Assembly: GCA_903844135.1 (NCBI GenBank)
Contig: CAIMSN010000103.1
Coordinates: 1-64,000, forward strand
DNA: 64,000 bases
Origin: an uncultured Rhodospirillales bacterium
GTDB lineage: Bacteria > Pseudomonadota > Alphaproteobacteria > Acetobacterales > Acetobacteraceae
Direction of reading: 5' to 3'
Numbering within the stretch: position 1 is the first letter of the stretch; each line of letters opens with the position of its first letter. Under the pieces are notes generated by a model. That model was not told the DNA's origin. It did not search any database and saw nothing but the letters and a program-made list of their open reading frames with translations. Of the stretch, positions 48,632 to 59,175 are shown piece by piece. The translations under genes and the position numbers were made by a program.

Positions 48632-49639
48632 TTACTTCCCGCTCCGGCCCGGCCCGGCCTCGCCCGACGGCGCCGGCAGTCCCAGCCTGCGGCACATCTC
48701 GTCCGCAACCTGCCCGGTGTCGTCGAGCGGAGTCACCGCCCAGTCCTCGATCCTGTCGTTGAAGGTCCGAATCCGCCCCGCGTCAATCAGCGCTTGCAGA
48801 AACAGGCCGATGCGCCGCGAGCGGCCGGGCAGGCCGGCCACCATCACCGGAGCCCGCGTCGCCGCCGCTTCCGACACCATCGACACGCTGTCCGAGGTGA
48901 CGACGATGGCGTCGGCGCAGGCCAGCAGGCCGAGATACGGATTGTCGCCGGTCATGTCCCAAACCCAGCCGCCCAGCGGCGCAAGCACCCGCTCCAGCAC
49001 CTGGCGCACCGGCAGCCCGGTCCGTCGCGACGGCGTCAGCGCCAGCCCGACCTTCTCCGCCCGCATCATCTCGGCCAGCCGGCCGGCCAGCGCCTCGGCC
49101 TCCGGCACCCCCAGCCTGAACCGCCCGTTCGATCCGCCGACCAGGACGGCCACCAGAGGCCGGCTCAGATGCGCCAGACGCGGCATCCAGGCCCGCCGTG
49201 CCGCCTCCAGCGCACCCGGACTGACCCTGTGCAGCGCGGTCCGCGCCAGAAGCACGTTCGGCCCGTCGATTTCGTCATGCACGTTGGCCACCACCAGGTC
49301 GAACCGGTCCAGCCTCAGCCGCGGATTCTGGATCTGTACCACCCGGCTGCCACGCGCCCGCAGCGCCGCGCCCACGGCGCCCCCGGTGCCGCCGACCGTG
49401 AACACCAGACCGCCCGCCACTCCGTCCAACCCGCCGACCACGGAAAGCGGCCGCGGCCAGAGCCGCGCTGGCAACCGCGACCAGGGCCCCGCCGGCTGCA
49501 GCCGGTGCGTCCGCATCGCCAGCCCGGCCCGCTCCGCCAGCCCCACCGCCTGCGCCTCGAGCCCGGCATAGCCCTCCGACAGGATCAGACCATCCTGCGA
49601 CACCATTCCCTCGTGCATGCGCCGCTTGTGCGGGTCCAC
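48632..49639 (-). CDS. ELM1/GtrOC1 family putative glycosyltransferase (DUF1022)
   Basis: A 335-residue protein of the mitochondrial-fission ELM1 family, which in bacteria appear to be GT-B-like sugar transferases. Family marks: ILSEGYAGLEAQAVGLAE at the N terminus, VQIQNPRLRLDRFDLVVAN, VAVLVGGSNGRFRL, LALTPSRRTG and the DAIVVTSDSVSMVSEA donor-site loop. GtrOC1 of Bordetella modifies LPS, but the role here is unproven. Start ATG 49639 is uncertain by a few codons. Upstream lies the divergent DEAD-box gene. Confidence 0.8.
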   Translation of the reverse strand: MDPHKRRMHEGMVSQDGLILSEGYAGLEAQAVGLAERAGLAMRTHRLQPAGPWSRLPARLWPRPLSVVGGLDGVAGGLVFTVGGTGGAVGAALRARGSRVVQIQNPRLRLDRFDLVVANVHDEIDGPNVLLARTALHRVSPGALEAARRAWMPRLAHLSRPLVAVLVGGSNGRFRLGVPEAEALAGRLAEMMRAEKVGLALTPSRRTGLPVRQVLERVLAPLGGWVWDMTGDNPYLGLLACADAIVVTSDSVSMVSEAAATRAPVMVAGLPGRSRRIGLFLQALIDAGRIRTFNDRIEDWAVTPLDDTGQVADEMCRRLGLPAPSGEAGPGRSGK

Positions 49640-49692
49640 CTTCCCGGCGTCAATCGACCCGGCTATTCCCCCTGCGCACAGGAGCCTCAGCC

Positions 49693-50826
49693 ATGACCGC
49701 GTTCCGCGACCTCGGCCTGGCCGAACCCCTGCTCCAGGCGCTCGCCGTCGCCGGCCTCGCTACCCCGACCCCGATCCAGACGCAGGCGATCCCCCCGATC
49801 CTCGCCGGGCGGGACCTGATCGGCATCGCCCAGACCGGCACCGGCAAGACCGCCTCTTTCGCCCTGCCGATCCTGCATCGCCTGCTCGATTCCGGCGCCC
49901 GCGCCGAGCCGCGCACCTGCCAGGCGCTGGTGCTCGCCCCCACCCGCGAACTCGCAAGCCAGATCTGCGATGCGATCCGCACCTACGCCCGTCGCACCGC
50001 GCTGCGCGCCACGGTGCTGGTCGGCGGCGTACCGAAACAGAAACAGGCCCGCGCGCTCGCTGCCGGCATCGACCTGGTCGTCGCCACCCCGGGCCGGCTG
50101 CTCGACCATCTTTCGGACGGCGCGCTGCGGCTCGACGAGACCCGCTACCTGGTGCTGGACGAGGCGGACCACATGCTCGATCTCGGCTTTATCGACGACG
50201 TCCGGCGCATCGCCGGGCGGCTGCCCGACCAACGCCAGAGCCTGCTCTTCTCCGCCACCATGCCGGCACCGATCGCCCTGCTGGCGCGCCAGTTGCTCCG
50301 CGACCCGCTGACCGTGGCCGCGACGCCGCCCGCCACCACGGCGGACAAGATCGACCAGCGCATCGTCTTCGCCGAGACCCAGCAGAAGCGGCCGCTCCTC
50401 ATCGAGATGCTGAAGCGCGGCCGCATGAAGCGCACCCTGGTCTTCACCCGCACCCGCCAGGGCGCCGACACGCTGGCCGCGGCGCTCGACAAGGCCGGCA
50501 TCCGCGTCGCCGCGATCCATGGCGACAAGAGCCAGCCGCAACGCGACCGCGTCCTCGCCGAATTCCGCGCCGGCCTGTTCCCGGTGCTCATCGCCACCGA
50601 TGTCGCCGCACGCGGCATCGATATTCCGGACCTGACCCATGTGGTGAATTTCGAGATCCCCGAGGTGCCGGAAGCCTACGTCCACCGCATCGGCCGCACC
50701 GCCCGCGCCGGAGCCCGCGGCATCGCCATCAGCCTGTGCGCCGCCTCGGAACGATCCTCGCTGCGCGACATCGAGAAGCTGCTGGCGACCCGGCTCAGGG
50801 TCTACGACCCTCGCCAGGCGACCTGA
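49693..50826 (+). CDS. DEAD-box ATP-dependent RNA helicase (RhlE-like)
   Basis: A 377-residue helicase. Q motif FRDLGLAEPLLQALAVAG with TPIQTQAIPP, motif I AQTGTGKTASF, Ia PTRELASQI, II LDEADHMLD, III SATMP, IV FTRTRQGADTL, V ATDVAARGIDI and VI HRIGRTARAGARG. No C-terminal RGG or KH extension, giving a minimal RhlE-type enzyme for ribosome assembly or mRNA decay. Its 3' end overlaps the convergent glycosyltransferase by 32 bases. Confidence 0.94.
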   Translation: MTAFRDLGLAEPLLQALAVAGLATPTPIQTQAIPPILAGRDLIGIAQTGTGKTASFALPILHRLLDSGARAEPRTCQALVLAPTRELASQICDAIRTYARRTALRATVLVGGVPKQKQARALAAGIDLVVATPGRLLDHLSDGALRLDETRYLVLDEADHMLDLGFIDDVRRIAGRLPDQRQSLLFSATMPAPIALLARQLLRDPLTVAATPPATTADKIDQRIVFAETQQKRPLLIEMLKRGRMKRTLVFTRTRQGADTLAAALDKAGIRVAAIHGDKSQPQRDRVLAEFRAGLFPVLIATDVAARGIDIPDLTHVVNFEIPEVPEAYVHRIGRTARAGARGIAISLCAASERSSLRDIEKLLATRLRVYDPRQAT

Positions 50827-51922
50827 CCAGCCGTCTCACCCCGTCGAGAAGCACCGACACCACCTGTCCCCACGCCGCATAGGGATCGTCGGCGGCGCGA
50901 CGATCCGCCGGCGGATCGGACACCAGCCGCTCGATCGCCCGCCTGAGATCGACCGCATCCGGCGCGCACAGGATCGACATCGCCTCGTCCTTGAACTGCT
51001 CGGCGAGCCCACCGACCCTGGTGGCCACCACCCAGCGCCGGGCCGCGATCGCCGCCGCGGCCACGCCGCTCTGGCTCGCCTCCCGATACGGCAACACAAG
51101 CGCATCCGCCCAGGCGATCAGCGCACCGATCTCGCCTTCCGGAACCCAGCGATTCTCCACCACGACACGGTCCATCGCCGCGAGCCTGGACAGGTCCCGG
51201 CTGTTCGGACCCTGCCCGACCACACGCACCTCCAGCCCGGCCGGCACTCCCTGGTCGAGCGCATCGGCCAGCAGATCCAGCCCCTTGTAGGGAAGCAGCC
51301 GACCGAAGCAGAGCAGCCGCACCGCTCCGCCATGCGACAGCGGCGCGGGCGGCATCGGCCCGAACACGAACGGCGGCAGGCTGGCCATCAGGACCGGTCG
51401 GCGCCGGGTCAGTTTCTGCGCCACCAGACGTCGCGCGACATGACCCGACAAGGCGACCAGCCCGTCAGCGCGCCGGATCAGGCGACGCTGCAGCAACATC
51501 TGGATCGCCGACCCGTCGCCCGGATGGCGATCGGCATCGTGCACCACCACCAGGAACGGGATATGCAGGCGGCGCAGCACCGCGGCCATTTCCAGGTCGA
51601 GCGGCCCCGGCATCGCGCAGATCGCCACGTCCGGCCGCAACGCCTGGACCTCGCGGCGCAGGCGCGGCTGGCGAAACGCCGTGCCCAGCATCCGCAGCGC
51701 ATAGCCGACCACGTTGCGATAGGTCGCCACCGGCAACGCCACCTCGGGCCGCCCCCGGCCGCCGGATCCGTCGCGCAGGATCTCCGCGCCGGTGGACAGG
51801 GACAACGACACCCTGCATCCCGGCAACGCGGCGAGACCGGCCACCATCTCCACCGCGACGCGCGGTCCGGCGCCGAACCGTCCCCATTGCCAGACCAGCA
51901 CCCTGATCGGCGGATCGGTCAT
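50795..51922 (-). CDS. GT4-family glycosyltransferase
   Basis: A 375-residue GT-B glycosyltransferase; ATG 51922 overlaps the stop of the upstream glycosyltransferase (ATGA). The donor domain shows GGAVRLLCFGRLLPYKGLDLL and the EX7E-type region around ALVLPYREASQSGVAAAAIA, then RWVVATRVGGLAEQF. The acceptor domain begins IRVLVWQWGRFGAGP. Probably works on a surface polysaccharide or LPS together with the upstream enzyme; substrate unknown. Confidence 0.85.
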   Translation of the reverse strand: MTDPPIRVLVWQWGRFGAGPRVAVEMVAGLAALPGCRVSLSLSTGAEILRDGSGGRGRPEVALPVATYRNVVGYALRMLGTAFRQPRLRREVQALRPDVAICAMPGPLDLEMAAVLRRLHIPFLVVVHDADRHPGDGSAIQMLLQRRLIRRADGLVALSGHVARRLVAQKLTRRRPVLMASLPPFVFGPMPPAPLSHGGAVRLLCFGRLLPYKGLDLLADALDQGVPAGLEVRVVGQGPNSRDLSRLAAMDRVVVENRWVPEGEIGALIAWADALVLPYREASQSGVAAAAIAARRWVVATRVGGLAEQFKDEAMSILCAPDAVDLRRAIERLVSDPPADRRAADDPYAAWGQVVSVLLDGVRRLVRSPGEGRRP

Positions 51923-53157
51923 GCGCGCTGCGCCGGATCGTATCCAATCGCCGCCAGACCGGCCTCCAGACCGCCGCTCCCGAGCCTCGCCTGTGCCGCC
52001 AGCAACGCGGCATGCCCGACACGGGTCCTGAGCTCCATCGAATCCGCCAGCGCACACAGCGCCGCGGCCGCCTCGCCCAGGTCCGCATCCGCCCACAGCG
52101 CACCCGGCGCCTCGAACACGCCGCGCGGATCGCGCGCCGGCACCAGCCGATACCCGATCGGCATGCCGCAGCCGGAATCGAGGAATTCCGCCGTGGCCGA
52201 CCAGTCCGTCGCCACCACCGGGCGGCCCAGCAGCATGGCCTGCGCCGGCACCAGCCCGAACCCCTCGCTCCTGTGCAGCGACAGCACGATATCGCAGCAC
52301 CGGGTCAGTGCATGGACGTCGTCGCCAGGAAACATGCGTGTCTCCACACGGATATTCCCCGCATCGCCGATCGCCGCCACGATCCGCGCCAGATCGGCCC
52401 GGTAGTGCGCGGCGTGACCGACCTTGAGCAGCAGGAAGCGATCGCTTCTGGTGCCGAACGCCTGCTTGAACGCCGCGATCGCGCCCAGCGGGTTCTTGCG
52501 CTCGAAACTCGAGGCGAGGTTGAACGACACCAGCACCACCACCGCCCGCTCCGGCAGCCCGAACGCCTGCCGATCCAGCGCCGAGGTGACCGGCGGCGAC
52601 AGCGCCACCGCATGCGGCACCACCCGCACCCGACCCGGACAGACCGCCTCGAGCGCAGCGGCGGTGAAGCGCGACGGCGCCCAGACCTCATGCACATGAC
52701 CCAGCGCCGCACGCCAGAGCTCCGGCACCACCGGCAGCTCCCAGTGCCAGTAGCCGACCACCCGGCGGTCGCGCAGCGCCTGCCTGCCGAGCCCGATCAG
52801 CGCCGCCGGCAACTGCGGCGCGTTGACGTGCAGCACGAGCGCGGCGCGCCCCGGCCAGTCCGCGCGCGACCGCCCGCGTGCGCCGCGGTCGCGCAGCCTG
52901 GAGCCGGTCGCAATGCCCGCGTGCGGCACGCCGAGCCGCTGCAACGCCGCCAGCATGATCCTGGCGCCCTCGCCCAGCCCCGAGCTCTCCCCGATCTCGC
53001 CGCCGACGACGACTCCCTCGCACCGCGCCGGCGCCGCGCTATCCGGCTTCGGTGCCAGCCACGCGCTGCCGCGCGCCAGCCATAGCCGACGCGACCGCGC
53101 AGGCAGGGCCTGCCAGGCGCGATGCAGGGGGTGCAGTCGGGGCTCGGCTATCGACAT
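51919..53157 (-). CDS. GT4-family glycosyltransferase
   Basis: A 412-residue protein starting at MSIAEPRLHPLHRAW (ATG 53157; further upstream starts are in frame but overlap divergent argE). GT4 features: VVGGEIGESSGLGEGARIML near the N terminus (donor-loop Gly-rich), WAPSRFTAAALEAVCP, VVVLVSFNLASSFERKNP and the EX7E motif SEGFGLVPAQAMLLGRPV. Partner of the next gene, with which it overlaps by four bases. Likely cell-surface glycan synthesis. Confidence 0.85.
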   Translation of the reverse strand: MSIAEPRLHPLHRAWQALPARSRRLWLARGSAWLAPKPDSAAPARCEGVVVGGEIGESSGLGEGARIMLAALQRLGVPHAGIATGSRLRDRGARGRSRADWPGRAALVLHVNAPQLPAALIGLGRQALRDRRVVGYWHWELPVVPELWRAALGHVHEVWAPSRFTAAALEAVCPGRVRVVPHAVALSPPVTSALDRQAFGLPERAVVVLVSFNLASSFERKNPLGAIAAFKQAFGTRSDRFLLLKVGHAAHYRADLARIVAAIGDAGNIRVETRMFPGDDVHALTRCCDIVLSLHRSEGFGLVPAQAMLLGRPVVATDWSATAEFLDSGCGMPIGYRLVPARDPRGVFEAPGALWADADLGEAAAALCALADSMELRTRVGHAALLAAQARLGSGGLEAGLAAIGYDPAQRA

Positions 53158-53267
53158 CGTGATGCCCCAACTCTGGTCGCGACCGCGCATCGCGGCAAGC
53201 CTTGCCATCAACACACCGTCAAACCGGCGGCCATTGCCGTCGGTCCGGCCGCGTATAGACTGACGCC

Positions 53268-54458
53268 ATGGGAACAGCGCCACGCCTTCCGACCCTGACC
53301 ATCCTGGAGCGACTGGTCGCGTTCGACACCACGAGCAGCCGATCCAACCTGGCCCTGATCGACTGGATCGAGACCTACCTCGCCGCGCACGACGTCGCCT
53401 GCCGACGCACCACCGACGCGACCGGAACCAAGGCCAACCTGCACGCCATCATCGGGCCGCACCGGGACGGCGGCCTGGCGCTGTCCGGGCACGTCGATAC
53501 CGTGCCGGTCGACGGCCAGGCCTGGACCACCGACCCGTTCGCGCTGCACGTTGCCGATGGCCGCGCCACCGCGCGCGGCGCCTGCGACATGAAGGGCTTC
53601 GTCGCCTCCGCGCTCGCCGCCGTTCCCGAACTGATGGCGATGGACCTGCAGCGTCCGGTGCATCTCTTCATCAGCTACAACGAGGAGGTTGATTGCGAAG
53701 GCGCGCACGTGCTGGTGCGGGACCTGGCGCAAGGCGGGCTGAAGCCCAGCCTGTGCGTGGTCGGCGAGCCGTCGATGATGAAGCCGATCACCGCCCACAA
53801 GGGCCGGCTGTCGGTGCGCGGCACCGTGCGCGGTCTCGCCGGCCATTCCAGCCAGCCGGCGAAAGGCGTCAACGCCGTGCATGCCGCGTCCGAGGCGATC
53901 GCCCATATCGCCGCGCTGTCGCGCCGCTTCGCCGCGCACGGCCGACGCGAGCCGGGTTTCGAGCCGGAACACACCACCATCCATGTCGGCCTGGTCGAAG
54001 GCGGCGCGATCCTCAACATCATCCCCGAACATGCCAGCTTCGAGATGGAATGGCGCACCGTCCCCGGCGACGACGCACGCCTCGAGCTCGACCGTCTGCG
54101 CGCCCATCTGCGCGACACCACCGAGCGCTGGATGCACGCCGTCGATCCGTCCACCTCCATCCAGCTCGAACCGATCAGCACCCTGCCACCGCTCTCGCTC
54201 GATCCCGCGCATCCCCTGGTCGGGCTGGTCAAGCAGGCCAGCGGGTCCAACGACGACGGCAAGGTCAGCTACGGCACCGAGGCCGGCATCTACCAGAATG
54301 CCGGCATCGCCAGCATCGTCTGCGGTCCCGGCGACATCGCGCAGGCGCACAAGCCGGACGAATGGATCGCGCTCGACCAGTTGGCCGCCTGCGATCAGTT
54401 CATCCGCCGGCTCGCCCAGACCCTGACGCGACCGCTCGCCAGACCCGTTCCGGCCTGA
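53268..54458 (+). CDS. argE: Acetylornithine deacetylase
   Basis: A 396-residue M20-family amidase. Zinc ligands are in LALSGHVDTVPVDG and GACDMKGFVASAL, catalytic Glu in SYNEEVDCEGAH, later metal His in the C-terminal end (AQAHKPDEWI). The dimerisation domain carries VRGTVRGLAGHSSQPAKGVN. The ArgE call over succinyl-DAP desuccinylase is based on YNEEVDCEGA and overall pattern. It removes acetyl from N2-acetylornithine. Followed ten bases later by the aspartoacylase-like gene. Confidence 0.9.
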   Translation: MGTAPRLPTLTILERLVAFDTTSSRSNLALIDWIETYLAAHDVACRRTTDATGTKANLHAIIGPHRDGGLALSGHVDTVPVDGQAWTTDPFALHVADGRATARGACDMKGFVASALAAVPELMAMDLQRPVHLFISYNEEVDCEGAHVLVRDLAQGGLKPSLCVVGEPSMMKPITAHKGRLSVRGTVRGLAGHSSQPAKGVNAVHAASEAIAHIAALSRRFAAHGRREPGFEPEHTTIHVGLVEGGAILNIIPEHASFEMEWRTVPGDDARLELDRLRAHLRDTTERWMHAVDPSTSIQLEPISTLPPLSLDPAHPLVGLVKQASGSNDDGKVSYGTEAGIYQNAGIASIVCGPGDIAQAHKPDEWIALDQLAACDQFIRRLAQTLTRPLARPVPA

Positions 54459-54468
54459 GGCCACACGC

Positions 54469-55494
54469 TTGATCGACCTGCCCGCCGAGCCGACGCACGA
54501 GGAAGACGGGGAACCGGCGCTCCAGGCGCTGCCCGGCCTGCCGAACACGGTCCGGCCGCTCCGCTTCGACGTCCGCCTGCTGCCGCCGGACCTCGCCGAT
54601 TGGCGCGGCGGCAATACCGGCCTGCCCGGCATCATGCAGTTCCGCTCCGGCACGCCCGGTCCGCATGTCGCGGTCACCGCGCTGATGCACGGCAACGAGA
54701 TCGCCGGCGCGATCGTGCTCGACGCCCTGCTGCGCGACCGGTTCCGGCCGATCCGCGGCACCCTCACGCTCGGCTTCCTCAATCTCGCCGCCTTCGACCG
54801 GTTCGATGCCGCGGAGCCGACCGCGTCGCGCTTCGTCGACGAGGACATGAACCGCGTCTGGGATCCGGCGATCCTCGACGGCAACCGCGAGACCACGGAG
54901 CTGGATCGCGCGCGGGCGCTGCGTCCGCTGCTCGATTCGGTGGACATCCTGCTCGACCTGCACTCGATGCTGTGGCCGTCCGAGCCGTTGATCCTGAGCG
55001 GCCCGACCGCCAAGGGCCGCCGCCTGGCCGCCACGCTCGGCACCCCGCCGACCGTGGTGGCCGACCATGGCCACCAGAGCGGACCACGCCTGATCGATTA
55101 TGGCCGGTTCGCTGACCCGGCCGCCGCCCCGGTCGCCTGCCTGGTCGAGGCCGGCCCGCACTGGGAGGCGGAGACGGTCGACACCGCGCGCATCGCCGTC
55201 CAGTCGCTGCTCCGCACCACAGGTATGATCGACCACGCGCCGCTGCCCGGCCCGGTGCCGCGCATCCGGTCCGCCAGCGTGACCCAGGTGATCACCGCCA
55301 CCACCGCCAGCTTCGCCTTCGTGCGCGCCTTCCGCGGCGGCGACGTGATCCGCAAGCGCGGCACGCTGATCGCCCATGATGGCGGCATCGAAATCCGCAC
55401 CCCGCACGACGACTGCCTGCTGGTGATGCCGAGCCTGCGCCCGAGCCGGGGGCACACCGCCGTCAGACTCGCCCAACTCCTGGACCATTCGTAA
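54469..55494 (+). CDS. Succinylglutamate desuccinylase/aspartoacylase family hydrolase
   Basis: A 341-residue zinc carboxypeptidase-fold deacylase. Zinc ligands are in VTALMHGNEIAGAIVLDAL (HxxE) and LLDLHSMLWPS (His), with DEDMNRVWDP nearby as substrate motif. C-terminal 100 residues form the beta-domain with VTQVITATTASFAFVRAFRG. Start is TTG with GAGG eight bases upstream. Co-transcribed with argE, suggesting a related N-acyl amino acid substrate. Confidence 0.85.
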   Translation: MIDLPAEPTHEEDGEPALQALPGLPNTVRPLRFDVRLLPPDLADWRGGNTGLPGIMQFRSGTPGPHVAVTALMHGNEIAGAIVLDALLRDRFRPIRGTLTLGFLNLAAFDRFDAAEPTASRFVDEDMNRVWDPAILDGNRETTELDRARALRPLLDSVDILLDLHSMLWPSEPLILSGPTAKGRRLAATLGTPPTVVADHGHQSGPRLIDYGRFADPAAAPVACLVEAGPHWEAETVDTARIAVQSLLRTTGMIDHAPLPGPVPRIRSASVTQVITATTASFAFVRAFRGGDVIRKRGTLIAHDGGIEIRTPHDDCLLVMPSLRPSRGHTAVRLAQLLDHS

Positions 55495-55597
55495 ACGCGC
55501 CCTGGCGGTCATCCGCGGGACACGTTTCCGAACGGTCCAGCGCTGATCTGCGTCGACCATCAGGACCATCCCGCGAATTCTTGCTTCGCAAGGCCGC

Positions 55598-56629
55598 TCA
55601 GGACTCTTTGTCTCTCACGACGCCCCTGCCCGCCCAGACTCCCGCCAGCAACGATCCCGACAGATTGTGCCAGACCGAGAACAACGCCGCCGGCAGCGCC
55701 GCGACCGGGCCGATATACGCACGCGCCAGCGCCGCCGCGAGCCCGGAATTCTGCATGCCGACCTCCAGCGCCAGCGTCCGGCACACCGCCTCGTCGAAGC
55801 CCAGCAGCCGGCCGCCCCAGTAGCCGCCGAGCAGGCCGATCGCGTTGTGCAGCACCACCGCCAGCAGCAGGGCCGGCCCCACGACCGCCATGCCGGCCTT
55901 GGCGCCGGCCACCACCACACCGATGATGAGCAGCACCGCGGCGATCGACACCAGCGGCAGCACCGGTGCCACGCGCCTGACCACGCCGCCGGCCAGCGCG
56001 TTCACCGCCACCCCCAGCAGCACCGGCACGGCGACGACTTCGACGATGCTGACCAGCATCGCCCACCCATGCACCGCCACCGCGGCGGACACGTAGAACC
56101 GCGTCAGCAGCGGCGTCGCCACCACGCCCACCAGCGTCGACAGCGCCCCGATGCTCACCGAAAGCGCAACGTCCCCGTTCGACAGGAACACCATCAGAGT
56201 CGATGCCGTCCCGCTCGCGACGCTGCCTACCAGGATCAGGCCCGCCGCCAGCTCGGGCGGCAGACCCAGCGCCCGCCCGATCGCCCAGGCCGCCGCCGGC
56301 ATGATCAGGTAATGCAATCCGACCCCGGCCAGCACCGGCGCCGGCCGGCGCGCGATCCTGCGAAAATCCTCGACACCGAGCGTGACCCCCATCGCGAACA
56401 TCACCACCGCCAGCAGCGGCGTCACCAGCGGCCCCAGCGGCCGGAACCAGCCCGGTTGCGACACGGCGAAGACGGAGATGAGCACGGCCCAGATCGGGAA
56501 CAGGCGAGTGACGAGGGTCAAGGCCAAGACTTTCGCTATCCAGCCCCCCTCCTGACGCCGGCCGGGCCGCGCGGCAAGAACCCCGCCCAGCCCTGCCTGG
56601 CTTGCATCCCAGCCTCCATCGCGGAACAA
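55598..56629 (-). CDS. Bile acid:sodium symporter family (BASS) transporter
   Basis: A 343-residue membrane protein with about ten helices, related to PanS/BASS. Conserved crossover motif SGTASTLMVFLSNGDVALSV and the EVGMQNSGLAAALA sequence are typical. BASS proteins carry organic anions such as pantoate, pyruvate or bile acids with sodium. The N-terminal 30 residues are not conserved and the true start may be internal (for example at IAKVLALTLV). No neighbour suggests a substrate. The gap of about 100 bases to the preceding gene has no clear terminator. Confidence 0.85.
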   Translation of the reverse strand: MFRDGGWDASQAGLGGVLAARPGRRQEGGWIAKVLALTLVTRLFPIWAVLISVFAVSQPGWFRPLGPLVTPLLAVVMFAMGVTLGVEDFRRIARRPAPVLAGVGLHYLIMPAAAWAIGRALGLPPELAAGLILVGSVASGTASTLMVFLSNGDVALSVSIGALSTLVGVVATPLLTRFYVSAAVAVHGWAMLVSIVEVVAVPVLLGVAVNALAGGVVRRVAPVLPLVSIAAVLLIIGVVVAGAKAGMAVVGPALLLAVVLHNAIGLLGGYWGGRLLGFDEAVCRTLALEVGMQNSGLAAALARAYIGPVAALPAALFSVWHNLSGSLLAGVWAGRGVVRDKES

Positions 56630-56670
56630 CCCTGCTAGAGCATCGCACGCCCCGAGGAGCCTCGCCCGCC

Positions 56671-59149
<2,479 letters not shown>

Positions 59150-59175
59150 CGTTGCGCGCCGTCCGCAAGGTCGGC

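Noticed and set aside
46755-49571. Very long open frame (over 900 codons) on the + strand across the ELM1 region
   Set aside because: It lies antisense to two well-supported genes and is rich in Arg, Gln and Pro as expected for an antisense shadow of G+C-rich coding sequence; no domain pattern.
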